From: Anaeramoeba flamelloides
Lineage: Eukaryota; Metamonada; Anaeramoebidae
Direction: 5' to 3'
Length of the DNA: 64,000 nucleotides
Assembly: GCA_027625915.1 (NCBI GenBank)
Contig: JANTQA010000047.1
Coordinates: 1,736,001 to 1,800,000 of the forward strand
Shown: positions 1-10,570 of the stretch, piece after piece
How positions within the stretch are numbered: the first letter of the stretch is position 1
How the letters are laid out: each line of letters starts with the position of its first letter
The notes under the pieces: generated by a model
What the model was told of the DNA's origin: nothing
The model's input: the letters and a program-made list of their open reading frames with translations, nothing else
Databases searched by the model: none
Program-made: the position numbers and the translations under genes

Positions 1-3000
1 AACTGTTATCAGTTTCAGTTCGGCTTGTTTCTTCATCTTCGTATTCCGAAGTTGGTGTAGGTATTCTGCTTGAAACGGCAGTTGAATTATGGCTTCCCGC
101 GATAAATAGATTCATATTTAAAAGCTCATCCCAGTTTATACTGGAGAATTCGTTGAAGAGGTTTTGTTCTTGGTTGTTCAACAAGGTTTCATCAGAGGTA
201 GCATTTTTCATATCTTCCAAAAATTCTGGTTCAATTTTTTTTTCAGTGTAATGCCTCGCCTTTTTATGATATTTAAGATCGGTCGGATCTTGTAAATTTG
301 GAACAAATAGAGGATCTTGTGTTTTGAGATTTTCCCAATCGATATTTTTAAAAAATGAATGGTTTTTGATTTCCTGTGCTCCTTTGGCACCAAGTCTTTT
401 TTTTGGGTCACTTACTAATAGTCTAGAGATTAAATCTATTAATTTATCGGAAAGGAATTCGGGGTATTCCATATCTAAACGAAGGATATTACTCCAAATT
501 TCTTGCTGCGTTTGCCCGCCAAAGGGTGTAAACCCAACTGTCAGTTGATAAACAATTACACCAAACGACCACCAATCGGTCTCAAAGGAATGCCCCTTTC
601 CTAACAAAATTTCTGGTGAAAGATAATCTGGTGTTCCCACTATGTGGTGTTTCTTTTTCGTGCCATGTTTGTAATCATTATGTTCATCACTTGTTCCAAA
701 TCTTTTTTTATTCAAATTTTGATATTTAAATTCATTTTCTCCTGAATTATTTAAATTATCAGTTCTTAATGGAGTTTCTGTAGATTTGACATTTCGGGGG
801 TAATTTATATAATTTTTATTTCGATCATGATTTTTTTTAGTTGATTGTATTTTTTGGTTACTTAATAACAATTTGATTTCTTCTTCTGTTTTTTTATTTT
901 CAAATTCTTCTTTTTCGTTTCCCTTTTTATTTATATTTTCCTTTTCCTTTCTCCTTCTCCTTCTCTTTTTCTTTTCCTTTTTCTTTTTCTTTTTCTTTTC
1001 CGTTTCGGTTTCCTTTTCCTTTTCCTTTTCTTTTTTATATTTTCCTTTTCCTTTTTCCTTTTCATTTTTCTTTTCATTTTCATTTTCTGTTTTCTTTTCC
1101 TTTTCTTTTTCCTTTTCATTTTCATTTTTAATTTCCATTCTCACCCCCTTTCTATTTTGGTTTCCATTTCCCTCAAATTGATTACTCTTCTTTGTATTAT
1201 CAAAAGGATTTGAATAATTAAAATTAATTGGGGTACTGTTAATAATATCATTGTTAAACGATAAATTATTTTTTAATTCGAAAGAATTAAAACTTATATT
1301 ATTAAGGGAATCATAACCAATAGAATTCATAACTTCAAGTTGTTGAGAATCCTGATTTCCACTCTTATTTTCTTTATTGGTGTTTAAATTTTCAGTTAAT
1401 ATACTTGTTAATTTGTTATCTGTGGAATGAGTGAAATTGTAGTGATCGATATTATTGGAATTATTTGTGTTCTCCGTACTAATACCAATTTTTTTTGAAA
1501 GGTTATTTTCATTTTCAATAATGTTTTGATTTTGGTACCTTTGATTCTTTTTACAATCCCTCCTTTCAATCATACCGATTTTGGATAAACCAAAATCAGT
1601 TAATTTTACATGGCCATCTACATCAATTAATAAATTTTCAGGCTTTAAATCACGATGAATTATTCCTTGGTTATGTAAGAATTCTAATGCTAATACAATT
1701 TCTGCCAAGTATTGACTGGCCGCTTTTTCATTAAAGTACCCAGAATATTGGAGGATTGAATACATATCACCACCAGGACAATATTCCATTACTAAATATA
1801 GATTTTTTTTTGATTGGAAAGAATAATATAATTTTATGGAAAAATGGTTCCCCGTTTCAGTCATGATACTCCTTTCAGATTTTATGTTCTGAACTTGGTT
1901 TTTTAAAATCATATCCACTTTTTTTAGTACTTTTATTGCAAAAAAATCATTTGTTTGTTTTTTTTTTGCTAAAAATACTTGCCCATACGCTCCTCGTGAA
2001 ATTCTTTTTATTAATTCAAAATCAGATATGCTGGGTAAATTTCTATTGTTATTACCTTTACTAAAAACATTTTGATTTTGATTATTACTATTTGTAACTA
2101 AAGTTAATTTTGATCTTTCAGAATGGACTTCATATTTTTTTAATGCTTCATATTCCCTTTCAATGATTTTTCGATATTCTTCACAAAGTGTAATCACATC
2201 TTCGTCTCTTTCGGGTGGATGATGAAACTCAATTTCTCGAATCTTTTTTAATAAAGTTCCGCATGCTTTCGATGCTTCTTTCGATTCGCAATCAATTTTA
2301 ATTACTCTATTATAGTTTTTATTATGATAATTTGAATTATAATAGAATTTTTATTCATTAAATATTTGATCCGATCTTTAAATTCCAAGTAAAAAATAAG
2401 GAATTTAAAAATTTTAATAACCAAAAAAATGTGTGTTATGAATTTATTTGATAAAGATTTTTTTTTTTTTTTTTATCCATCATTCTTTGATTTGTCATTC
2501 AATTAAAAAATTCATCAAAAATGAAATAATTGTAAAATATTTCTATTTGTTTATTATTAAAAGTAAGGGATATATGTTTACCAAGGAGATACATTATCCC
2601 CTTTATTATTAAGTTTTATTGCTCATTTTCTTTTAGAAAAAAAAATCAAACCATTAGCTACTACTTGTATAGATGTTTGCTGATGATTTGATATTAATAA
2701 TGAAAGGAAAAAAGATTGAAATAATTAAAAAAATTTAAAAAAAAATATAAAATAATAAGATATTTTGGTATGAATTCAAATAACGATAAAACTAAAAAAA
2801 CTTAATACCAAAAGAAATTTTATATATTTAGATTTGGTTACATAAAAAAGCCAAATTGAAATTTCAATCTTAAAAAAAGTCCGATAATAATTTTAAAAAA
2901 GTCCTTCATATTTTTAAAGAAAGGAATTTTTCTAATGGGTTAAAATTTCAGTTTTTTAAAGTTGTTTTACATATAGTCAGCTATTATATGGATTTCAAAA

Positions 3001-6000
3001 TATTTGACTTCACATAAACTGATTTCAAAAAACATTGACATATGATTAATAAAAAAAAAAAAAAAATCACAGAATCATTATTAATCAATCCGAATTCTCC
3101 AAGACTTATTTATAAAACTGAAGCAAAAATTGACTTTGCAAGAATCACAATTTACAAAAGAAAATTTAAATTAATCCAAAATTTAAAAATTCTAGGTTTT
3201 GATAAATTCATTAATCTTTCTTCCTTTTAGGGAAAAAGAATCAGAAAATATCAATTGGAAATCTAAAATTTTAAAAGAATTAGAATTCGAACAAGAAAAT
3301 TACCAAATTAATCAATTCTAAAATAACAAAAGTCAGAAATGCCGTTAGGTTTTTTTTAATTTTTTGAAATAAAAAGAAAATTTCAAAAATTTTCTTTTAA
3401 TTTCTTAATTTTAAAAAAACTGTCGTTACTTTTCTTGAGTTTTCTATTTATAAAGAAAATCAATAGATTTTAGTTAGGTTTTTTTGAGTTTTCTATTTAT
3501 TTGGAAAATTGATAAGATTTTCGTTAGGTTGATTTTACTTTAGAAATAAACCGAAAATTTAAATAAATTTTCGGTTTATTTCTAAAGTAAAAAAAACCTA
3601 GAACACTTCACAAATAAATAAAAAACTCAAAAAAACCTAACTAAAATCTATTGATTTTCCAAATAAAATAGAAAACCTCAAAAAACCCTAGAACACTTCA
3701 CAAATAAAACAGAAAACCTAGGCACTTGACGGCACTTGAGGATATTTTTCGTTAGGTTTTTAAGAATATAAATGAATAGAGTAAAATCTAGGATTTTTTC
3801 ACATTCTTTTGAAATCTGGAAAACTTAACAACAAAAAATATTTAAAATGGAAACTCCAATGTCTATTTTAAAGTATAGATAATTTTTAAAAGTATCTAAA
3901 TAGATATTCTTATTTTATGAATAAAAAGAAATCACCATTTTTATTATGAAAATATACATCACTTTATTTAGTATTGTGAAAGATATAATTATATCAGAAT
4001 CAAATGGAAAAAAAAAATAGCAAAAATTTTAGATGAAAACTTATATAAAAATGTTATCATTAGGAAAAATACTCTAAAACTCCCATTAATCTGGTTAATC
4101 AAAAGGATGAAATTTATTGTTATTGTCGGGAATTTTTCATAAAAGCTCTTATGGTTAGAAAAATTAAGGTAATAAAGAAAAAGCAATAATGAAAAAATGA
4201 AAATAAAAAATTCCTAAAATAGTTAAAAAATATACAAATTCGGGTATATAGTGCCCCACTCTTCGGAGGTAGTGTCTAGGTTTTACTTTTAATTCGAAAG
4301 AATTGAGAAAAATCAAAGATTTTACTCAATTCTTTTAAATTAAAAAAAAACTAACGAAAGAGGAATGCCAATTTATTAATCACAGTTTGTGGAATCTTAT
4401 GTATTGCTGATAATCTTTCCATCGGGTTTTTACTCCCCGTGTTTCAGGATGTTGATAATTTTTAATTTGGTCATGTAAATGATATAATATTTTTTACTTT
4501 AATATTTTAATTATTTTTCTTCTTCTCTTTTTTATTTAGTAAATTTTCTTTGATTACTCCTTTCTCACAATAAATAAATAAAGAAATCACCATTTTTTCG
4601 ATTGTGTAAAATATAAAGGATTTGTTTTTATTATTGAAGATTTGTATCATTTTTTTGGAATTGCCCAACCTACACAAATAAACGTAAAATCAGGATTTCT
4701 GATTGTTCAAGGGAAAGACACGCCCAAATTTTTTTTATGTTTAAAAAAGCAAAAGCAAAAAATTGAAAAGGAAAAAGGAAAAAAAAAAAAAAAAAAAATT
4801 TAAAAAGGGTTTATCAGAAGCAATTGGTAAAAAAAAAAAAAAAAAAAACAAGCAATGCTATCTTTAATTAAGGACTCTCAAAATCACAACCACTATACTT
4901 TTGGTTGATTTAATAATTTGATAATTAATCATGAATGTTCAATGGGGGATAGTTATTTAATTGTTGTAATTGCTTTTTTTTGATCTGATTTGCTTTAAAC
5001 CTTTGGCCATTTTTAGAATTTGCTTTTCGTTTTTATTTTCAAGTTACTCATACTTTCGTATTTCAGTGTCACAGTATTAGCAAGTAACCACGCGATCTTT
5101 TTGCGTTGTAACTCTTCTTCCCAATATAAAAAAAGATTCAGCCGGGGGATAAATGGAAAAAAAATAAAATATCTTCTTGTTGAGACTTTTTTTCAGAGAA
5201 AATTCAGTAATAAAAAATCCATATTATACTTATTTCAAAAACAATGATTCACTTTTTTATATGTTTTTGATTTTATTTTTTTTAATATTTAAGACAGTTT
5301 TTTTTTTTTCAAATTGGCCTCTCCTGAAAAAAATTAAATCATCAAAAAAAAAAAAAAAAAAAATTTCCGAAAAAAAAAAAAAAAACAGAAAAGAAGAAGA
5401 GAGAAAAAAAAACAGAATTTTGTTGAAATTAGAAAAAATGATTCTGATCTGAAAATTTGAAGATATTTTTTTGATAAGAATAAAGGAAAAACCCCCAACA
5501 AAGGCATTTCCATAAACAATATAAATTTAGTAAATATTTTTGAAAAATAGTTTAGTAAATCATTTTTTTTTTTTTTTTTCGTTTTTAAATCCGTTTTTAG
5601 AATACTTTAAATTTGATATCAAAAATTTTTTTGAATGATTGATTTGAAGTTACAGTCGATTGTTAAATCAAAAAACTCAAATAAAATTAGTTGGTAACAT
5701 CTATCCATTAGATCCATCAATAATTCCTAATAGACTTTCAACAAAATATAAAATACATTATTTTTGTTGGGATTTTCCTCTCTCCAAAATTTTCGACACA
5801 AATTTTTTATTTAAATTTATCATTGTTTTTGCTTTAGGACCGGTAAATGATGAAAAATTGTTAACATTTTCCAATTAGTTAGTAAATGGTTTTAATTTTG
5901 TATTTCTCGTAGAATTGATTAAATAAGATTTTTTATTTTGAATAATTGAATTTTAGATGAGTTAAAAATTTTAAATTGTGGTTTAAAAAGAAACCTAATT

Positions 6001-8747
6001 TGTTGAGAGAACTCTAAAGTTAAATTTCTATTGGGAATCTAAGCGAATATTAAATATGATAATTTTAGTGGTTTTACTCTTATTTAGATAAAAATAAAAA
6101 TGGTTTCAAAAAGCACAAAATGTTAAATTGGGAAACAAGAAAGAAAAAAGGAAGGGAAAATTCTTAAAGAACTCATAAATTTTAATACTTACGAATTAAT
6201 AATTAATTCTAGTGAATTTAAACATTCAACATCATCTTGATTCCATTCTTGTTGGTTTAATAGATTATGGAGAGTTTTATGTTTTATTAATAATTTTTTT
6301 AAAGATTGATCACAACTTAAAGCTCTAAAACTTAATTTACTTGCACACACACAATCAAGACTATGCTTTTCCAAATTCTCGACAAAAACATAATTTTCAC
6401 ATATTCTACATTGAGTTTTGATATGGGTTTCGTCAATGGGTCTTTCGTGATCATCTTTTTCTTCCATTTCTAAAATTGTTTTATTTTTTTCTTCAATATC
6501 AAGTGTTCCATTTGTATTTACAGGGCCATCTGTTGAACGGTTTCCATCGGAGATATTTCCATTTTCAATTTCTTTTTGATTATGCCTCTCGTTTTGATTT
6601 TTTATTACTTTATTTATTTCATTTGTAAGATTTTTTATTGATATTTTTTCATTTGTCAAGTTTCTTTTCTTTTTAATTGTTTTTTTTCCTTTTTTTCTTT
6701 TCTCCTTCTCCTTCTCCTTCTCCTTCACGTCCACTCTTTTTTTCACTTTTTCTATTTTGTCACGATTTAATTTCTGAACACTGCCAATAATCTTGTATTT
6801 GAACTGTTCTTTTTCAAATTGATTAAAAATCTTTGGCTGTGTCTTTTTCCTTTTCTGAAATTCTTTCATTTCGTTATTTTCCATTTGGTTTTGGTTCTCA
6901 CTATTCCCGTTATTGATCAACAGCAATGATGGCGATGATGGTGACAGCGGTGGTGTTGCTGATAAAATCATTGGTTCAATGTTTCCATCATTACTATTGG
7001 AGATTATGCGTCTGCTTTTCTCAAGATCCCTTTTCTCATCATTAGCAGCACTTTTTGAGAATTTAAGTTTGATTTTGTTCATACTGTTTTTTGTTTTATT
7101 TAAATGGTTGGCAAATCTCCCTTTCCTCTCTATTAAGTCAAACCCAAAATACTTGGGAGCTATTGTCACGAGGGAGTAATAATCCTTTGGTTGTAATTCC
7201 AATTTTTCCAGAGAGCGGGAGATTGTTGAAAGTAAAAAAATGATCGCAGACGTATAGTAGATCCCTGGCCAGTCGATCCCCCATGTATTAAATAACTTTT
7301 GAGTCTTTTGGATTTTTTTAGCTAATAACGAAGATGTTAATTGTTGATCTTTTAAATGAATTGTAGATTCGATAATTGAACAAAGCTTTTTACAGCTTTG
7401 ATTGCACTCATCAATCCCATCCCATTTTGACTTTTGGAAAAAACGGATTTCCTTTTTTGCATCAATCATCGCAAACTTTTCACTCAGCTTTTTTGAAACC
7501 TCGCCCGTTTGCCTTTCCTTGTCATTTCCTTGCACGGTTTTTAATCGCCTTAATAATTTTTTTGTTTGTGTTAATATTTCCTTGAAATCATTAAATGTCT
7601 GTTCTTTTATATTTTCAAATCTTTTTCGCATTTTGATACGAAACTTTGCTAAAGCCCTGATTGTTTTCTTTTTTGGGAGGTTAGTGGCGCGTTTTGTTTT
7701 CTTTTTCGGAAGGTTAGTTGCTCGTTTTGTTTGTGTTTTGTTTTGGTTATGGAATTGTATTTTTTTCTTCATTTTTATAAGTTCTTTTTGATTTTTGTTA
7801 TCCTTGAAGGGCTTGTTGTGGCCATTTTCAGAATCAGTCTTTTTTGGTTTTTCTTTTTTTGAAAGGTCTTTCATTCGTGATTGCCCAGTTTGTTGTTTAT
7901 TTTCCATTTGCTCATTGAGATCTTTGTTTAATACTTTTTGTTCAATCTTGAATTCAGAATATTTGTTCTTGTTTTTATTCTGGCTCTTGTTCTTAATAGT
8001 ATTCTTGTTTGTTGTTTTCTTGTTGTTCTTATGATCATTCTCATTCTTATTCTCTTTATTGAAAGTTTGTTGTTCTTGAGTCGTTATTGCAAAGGAGTTT
8101 TTTGCGTTGATTTCTTCTTCTTCTTCTTCTTCATGAGAAGGGGTAAAGTAAGGATAATATTCGAGAGACGATAACTGATCACTAAATGTGCTCTTCTCGG
8201 AATCGCTTGAGGAGCCTTTACCGTTGAAGGTAATCTCATTTGTTTTGTTTGGATCAAAGCAAAATTCTCGGGGCTTGTTTTTTGGTAAAAAGCAGACTGG
8301 CATTTTTTCCCATCCATTTTCATCAGAGCCATAATCCCGAGTGTTTTCATAATTATAATCTTCTTCTTCTTCTTCTTCTTCTTCTTCTTCTTCTTTTTCT
8401 TCTTCTTCTTTTTTTTTTTCTTCTTCTTCTTCTTTCTCCTCTTCCTCGCTGCCTGACGAGGAAAAGGGCGTCAGTGCCACTTCTTCTTGAAACAAGGAAA
8501 GTAAATCTTTTAACAGCGGCGGGGAAGTGTTTTGAAAACTCTCTTGTCGTAGTTGAAGATAATCAACACTTGGAGTTGGCACGATAATGTCAAGCCCTTT
8601 GTTGGTTCTTTTTTGCGGGCGTAATAAAAATAACGGCACCAGCTGTTGTTTAGATTCTTTTCTTTGTTCTTCTGTTTTGTAAAGATTTGAGATTGTCCCT
8701 TGTTCGGCTATTTTTTTTCCCCAGACTGTTGCCAATTTGTCGCTCAT
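1..8747 (-). CDS. AGC protein kinase, MAST/Greatwall/Rim15/IRE clade (3' end beyond window)
   Basis: Two exons: 8747-6193 and 2306 to the window edge, still open at base 1. Exon 1 encodes about 851 residues: an E-rich tract, K/N-rich low complexity, a helical block (about 430-540), then a CRIC...H...C zinc-binding motif (about 790-810) like the one ahead of the kinase domain in plant IRE kinases. The reading frame hits a stop only 3 bases into a strong GTAAGT donor (6192-6187). Exon 2 follows a TAG acceptor (2308-2307); phases match and give S-VIKIDCES. The kinase domain starts near residue 947: SRGAYGQVFLAKK loop, FAIKVLKKVDMI, HRDLKPEN, LTDFGLSK. About 295 low-complexity residues (K/E/N) then separate DFG from VGTPDYLSPEILLG, the layout of Greatwall. 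The C-terminal extension has FNEFSSINWDELL, as in this clade. Family role: Ser/Thr kinase controlling mitotic or quiescence PP2A-B55 signalling (Greatwall, Rim15) or polar growth (IRE). The subfamily is not settled. Confidence 0.9.
2565..3320 (+). mobile_element. Fossil non-LTR (LINE) reverse-transcriptase fragment
   Basis: On the plus strand, bases from 2582 read QGDTLSPLLLSF, the conserved RT block before the palm, followed by LLEKKIKPLATTCID. After a one-base frame change, 2676-2687 read FADD with LILIMKGKKIEI behind it, which is the YADD catalytic box of LINE-type RTs. Further 3' (3042-3320) there is a lysine-rich stretch with LIYKTEAKIDF and NLKILGFDKF that may be the tail of the same ORF. 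Several stops and shifts break it, and no endonuclease domain or 5' part is seen. It lies antisense inside the kinase intron, so it is a dead insertion. The RT identity is good from two motifs; the clade cannot be called. Confidence 0.7.
3340..3770. repeat. Foldback repeat with a perfect central palindrome
   Basis: The centre 3533-3561 / 3564-3592 is a perfect 29-bp inverted repeat with a 2-base loop. It reads TTTTACTTTAGAAATAAACC on the left and the exact complement on the right. Outside it the arms continue imperfectly for over 100 bp each. Left 3430-3510 and right 3620-3700 share TTTTGAGTTTTCTATTTAT and CAATAGATTTTAGTTAGG in opposite orientation. Units begin or end with GTTAGG or its complement CCTAAC. 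Relatives occur at 4250-4350 and 29090-29290. It is probably a foldback or MITE-type transposon. No coding capacity is seen. Confidence 0.8.
4250..4350. repeat. Fragment related to the foldback repeat
   Basis: Contains AGTGCCCC and GTGTCTAGG, then an internal inverted repeat (TTCGAAAGAATTGAG against CTCAATTCTTTTAAATT) and ends in CTAACG. The same order of motifs occurs, inverted, at 29090-29240 (AGTGCCG runs, AAAAGAATTGAATAAAATC, CTAACGG), so these two are one family. Confidence 0.5.
4378..4500 (-). other. Short coding-like island of unknown origin
   Basis: On the minus strand about 36 codons read without a stop, with normal amino-acid variety: LYHLHDQIKNYQHPETR then GVKTRWKDYQQYIRFHKL and a stop. 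Base composition is visibly less A/T-rich than its surroundings. It sits inside the kinase intron on the gene's own strand, but the frame is stopped just upstream and I could not connect it with matching splice phases. It could be a scrap of a transposon ORF, an alternative exon, or chance. Confidence 0.3.
4851..5115 (+). repeat. Dispersed repeat, copy 1 (partner at 19390-19690)
   Basis: Matches the reverse complement of 19395-19690 over about 260 bp with roughly 70 percent identity by eye. Shared blocks include AGCAATGCTAT.TTTAATTAAG, TTCAATgGGGGAT, TTTAATTGTTGTAA, and CAAGTTA.TCATaCTTTCGT.TTTCAGT. The second copy carries an open 77-codon frame and this one does not, so it is more likely a transposon than a gene family. 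Confidence 0.6.
5330..5554 (+). mobile_element. F3 element, 5'-truncated copy
   Basis: The 3' part matches the F3 copies at 38050-38661 and 61983-62564: a K-rich A tract, then AAAAAATGATTCTGATC and the terminal TGAAAAATAGTTTA ending at 5554. The left terminus is missing. Confidence 0.6.
5650..5985 (+). mobile_element. F1 element, degraded 3' part
   Basis: Shares internal blocks with full F1 copies (AACTCAAATAAAATTnGT, GGTAACATCTA, GATCCATCAATAATT, GAATTGATTAAATAAGATT) and ends in TTAAATTGTGGTTTA, the complement of the F1 terminus TAAACC. The left half is absent or too diverged to see. Confidence 0.6.
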
Positions 8748-9394
8748 TTTTTTGTTTTACTTAGACTTATTCTTATTATTTGAATTGAACTCTTTTCTTT
8801 TCTTTGGGTAATTGTATTTTTTTTTTTTATTCAGAAAAAGTGATATTTTCAATTACAAAAATTAATATTCGAAATTTTTGGAAAAAATGAATTTATGCTT
8901 TTTTCATTTGTAAATAACCAAATAGACAACACCAACCCTAAAAGGGTTTAATTTACCTATTTTCAAAACTCTACTCAGTACATAATAGGAAAATTCAGGG
9001 AATTTGTTGATCAGGAATTTTATTTTTTCAAATTTTATATTTTTCATAAACCTTTGTCTAACCCCAAAGTCTAAATTTTCTTTTATTGAAAAAATAATCG
9101 AAATAAATGATACTAACAATTTCCAAAAAATCTTTATGTTTTCTTGTGAATGATTTCGGTCTCTTCAAAAAGTGAAACAAGAAAAAAAGTTTAAGGGAGT
9201 AATATTTTCTCGAAATAAATTAAAAACTTTTAAAGATCCTTTGAAATACCTCTTATTTTTTTTTTGTGTTTTGGACTTTTGAAAATTATGAGTAGACGTC
9301 ATCTAACCAATTTTATAATTTGATACTATTTTTTGTAATTCAAAATTCACATATTTCTGATACTGGTATTATAATTTTAAATGGGAAATATTTT

Positions 9395-9756
9395 TAACTT
9401 CATTTTCATTTCCTTTTTCAAATAGAGACCACAAATACTAACAAACTTTGTTTGGGGGCTTGGTTTCTAAAAGAAAAGTATGGAAAATAAAGTGAAAAAT
9501 GTTTCATATTTATTATTCAAATACCAGTAGAAGTTCAAAACGAACATCCTTGTTTTTCTCAATAGGGGACTTAAGAATTTGAGTTTTTCAATTTTTAAGA
9601 AAATATATTGATTAATTAGTTTTTTTTCAGACATATATCAACAAATATTTGATATGTATTATTCTGATTATTTCTTATTTGTTCTTCAAAGGTCAATTAT
9701 ATAAAATAATTGATATTTGAAAAAAACGTTGGGAACTTTAACTGAAACAGAGTTTA
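9395..9756 (+). mobile_element. F2 element, 5'-truncated copy
   Basis: Over 360 bp it is close to 16905-17271, with blocks such as TTGTTTGGGGGCTTGGTTTC and CAATTATATAAAATAATTG. It ends with ACTGAAACAGAGTTTA, the F2 terminus, at 9756. The first half of the element, including its left terminal repeat, is missing. Confidence 0.8.
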
Positions 9757-10334
9757 TTTTCAGAAATTAATTATTGTTTTTAAAAGTCTAATCCATTTTT
9801 CTAATATTCGAAAAGATCAAAATACAATATATTTCTGAATTAATTAAAAAAAAATTATTTTCTTTGAAAGAAGAAAGAAATCTTAATATCTGTGAAGGAA
9901 TTGTACAACAGTGCACATTAAAAATAAAACCCACAAGTTCTAAAATAACTCAGTTTAAAAAGTCTAGTAAATTTCAAAAAAATTATAATAATTATTTTAA
10001 AACTTCAAAAAAATTATAATTTTTTGTTACAAAGAACCGTTCAAATCAATTTCTTCTCTTATAATCGAATAAAAAAATCTGAGAAAAAAAACAAAATCAT
10101 TAGATTAAAAATTCTACCAAAATATTTTAAAAAACCTGGAAAATTCAACTTATAACATCATGAAATACTTTTTAATTTGATTATTTACTGTTGCAAAAAT
10201 AAAGCGTCCAAAAAATTTAATGCGTGTTTCAAAATAAAAAGCGTGTTTTTTTATTAAAGAATACCAATTCAGTAACCAATCAAAGAAACCAACAATAAAC
10301 CTGAAGTAAATATGGTATTGGGGTCTTTGGGTTC

Positions 10335-10570
10335 TATTAATCAAAAATAAATTCTAAAAATGAAAGGTAAAATTGCAAAATTTATCTAAAACAATAGAGT
10401 AAATTTTTCAAAAAATTTTTATGATCAAAAAAACAAAAAATTTTCAAAAAATTAAGAATATTATGAAAATTTTCAACTATTTGCATAAATAATTTAAATT
10501 TTACTGAAAATAACCAGATGTTAACTTTCAAAATTGATTTAAACTTAGGTATACTATTGGGTAGTAGATT
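10335..10570. repeat. Dispersed repeat (partner at 34010-34290)
   Basis: Shares AATAAATTCTAAAAATGAAA, ATAGAGTAAATTTT and TTCAAAATTGA(A/T)TT in the same order with 34010-34290. Both copies are non-coding. Confidence 0.5.

Larger units (their letters stand above)
2307..6192 (-). other. Intron of the kinase gene (3.9 kb, transposon-filled)
   Basis: Bounded by a GTAAGT donor and a TAG acceptor whose phases restore one reading frame across the zinc-motif exon and the kinase exon. It holds a LINE reverse-transcriptase fossil, a large foldback repeat and its relatives, a dispersed repeat, and end fragments of F3 and F1 elements. All are listed separately. The stretch 2307-2564 and the gaps between listed repeats are A/T-rich with nothing recognisable. 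Confidence 0.8.

Noticed and set aside
873-1181. Plus-strand F/S-rich open frame
   Set aside because: It is the complement of the K/E-rich insert of the kinase, which is open on the minus strand in one frame from 2306 to base 1.
6189-8747. A complete 852-residue zinc-finger protein
   Set aside because: The apparent stop lies inside a GTAAGT donor, and the phase fits the kinase exon at 2306, so this is exon 1 and not a full gene.
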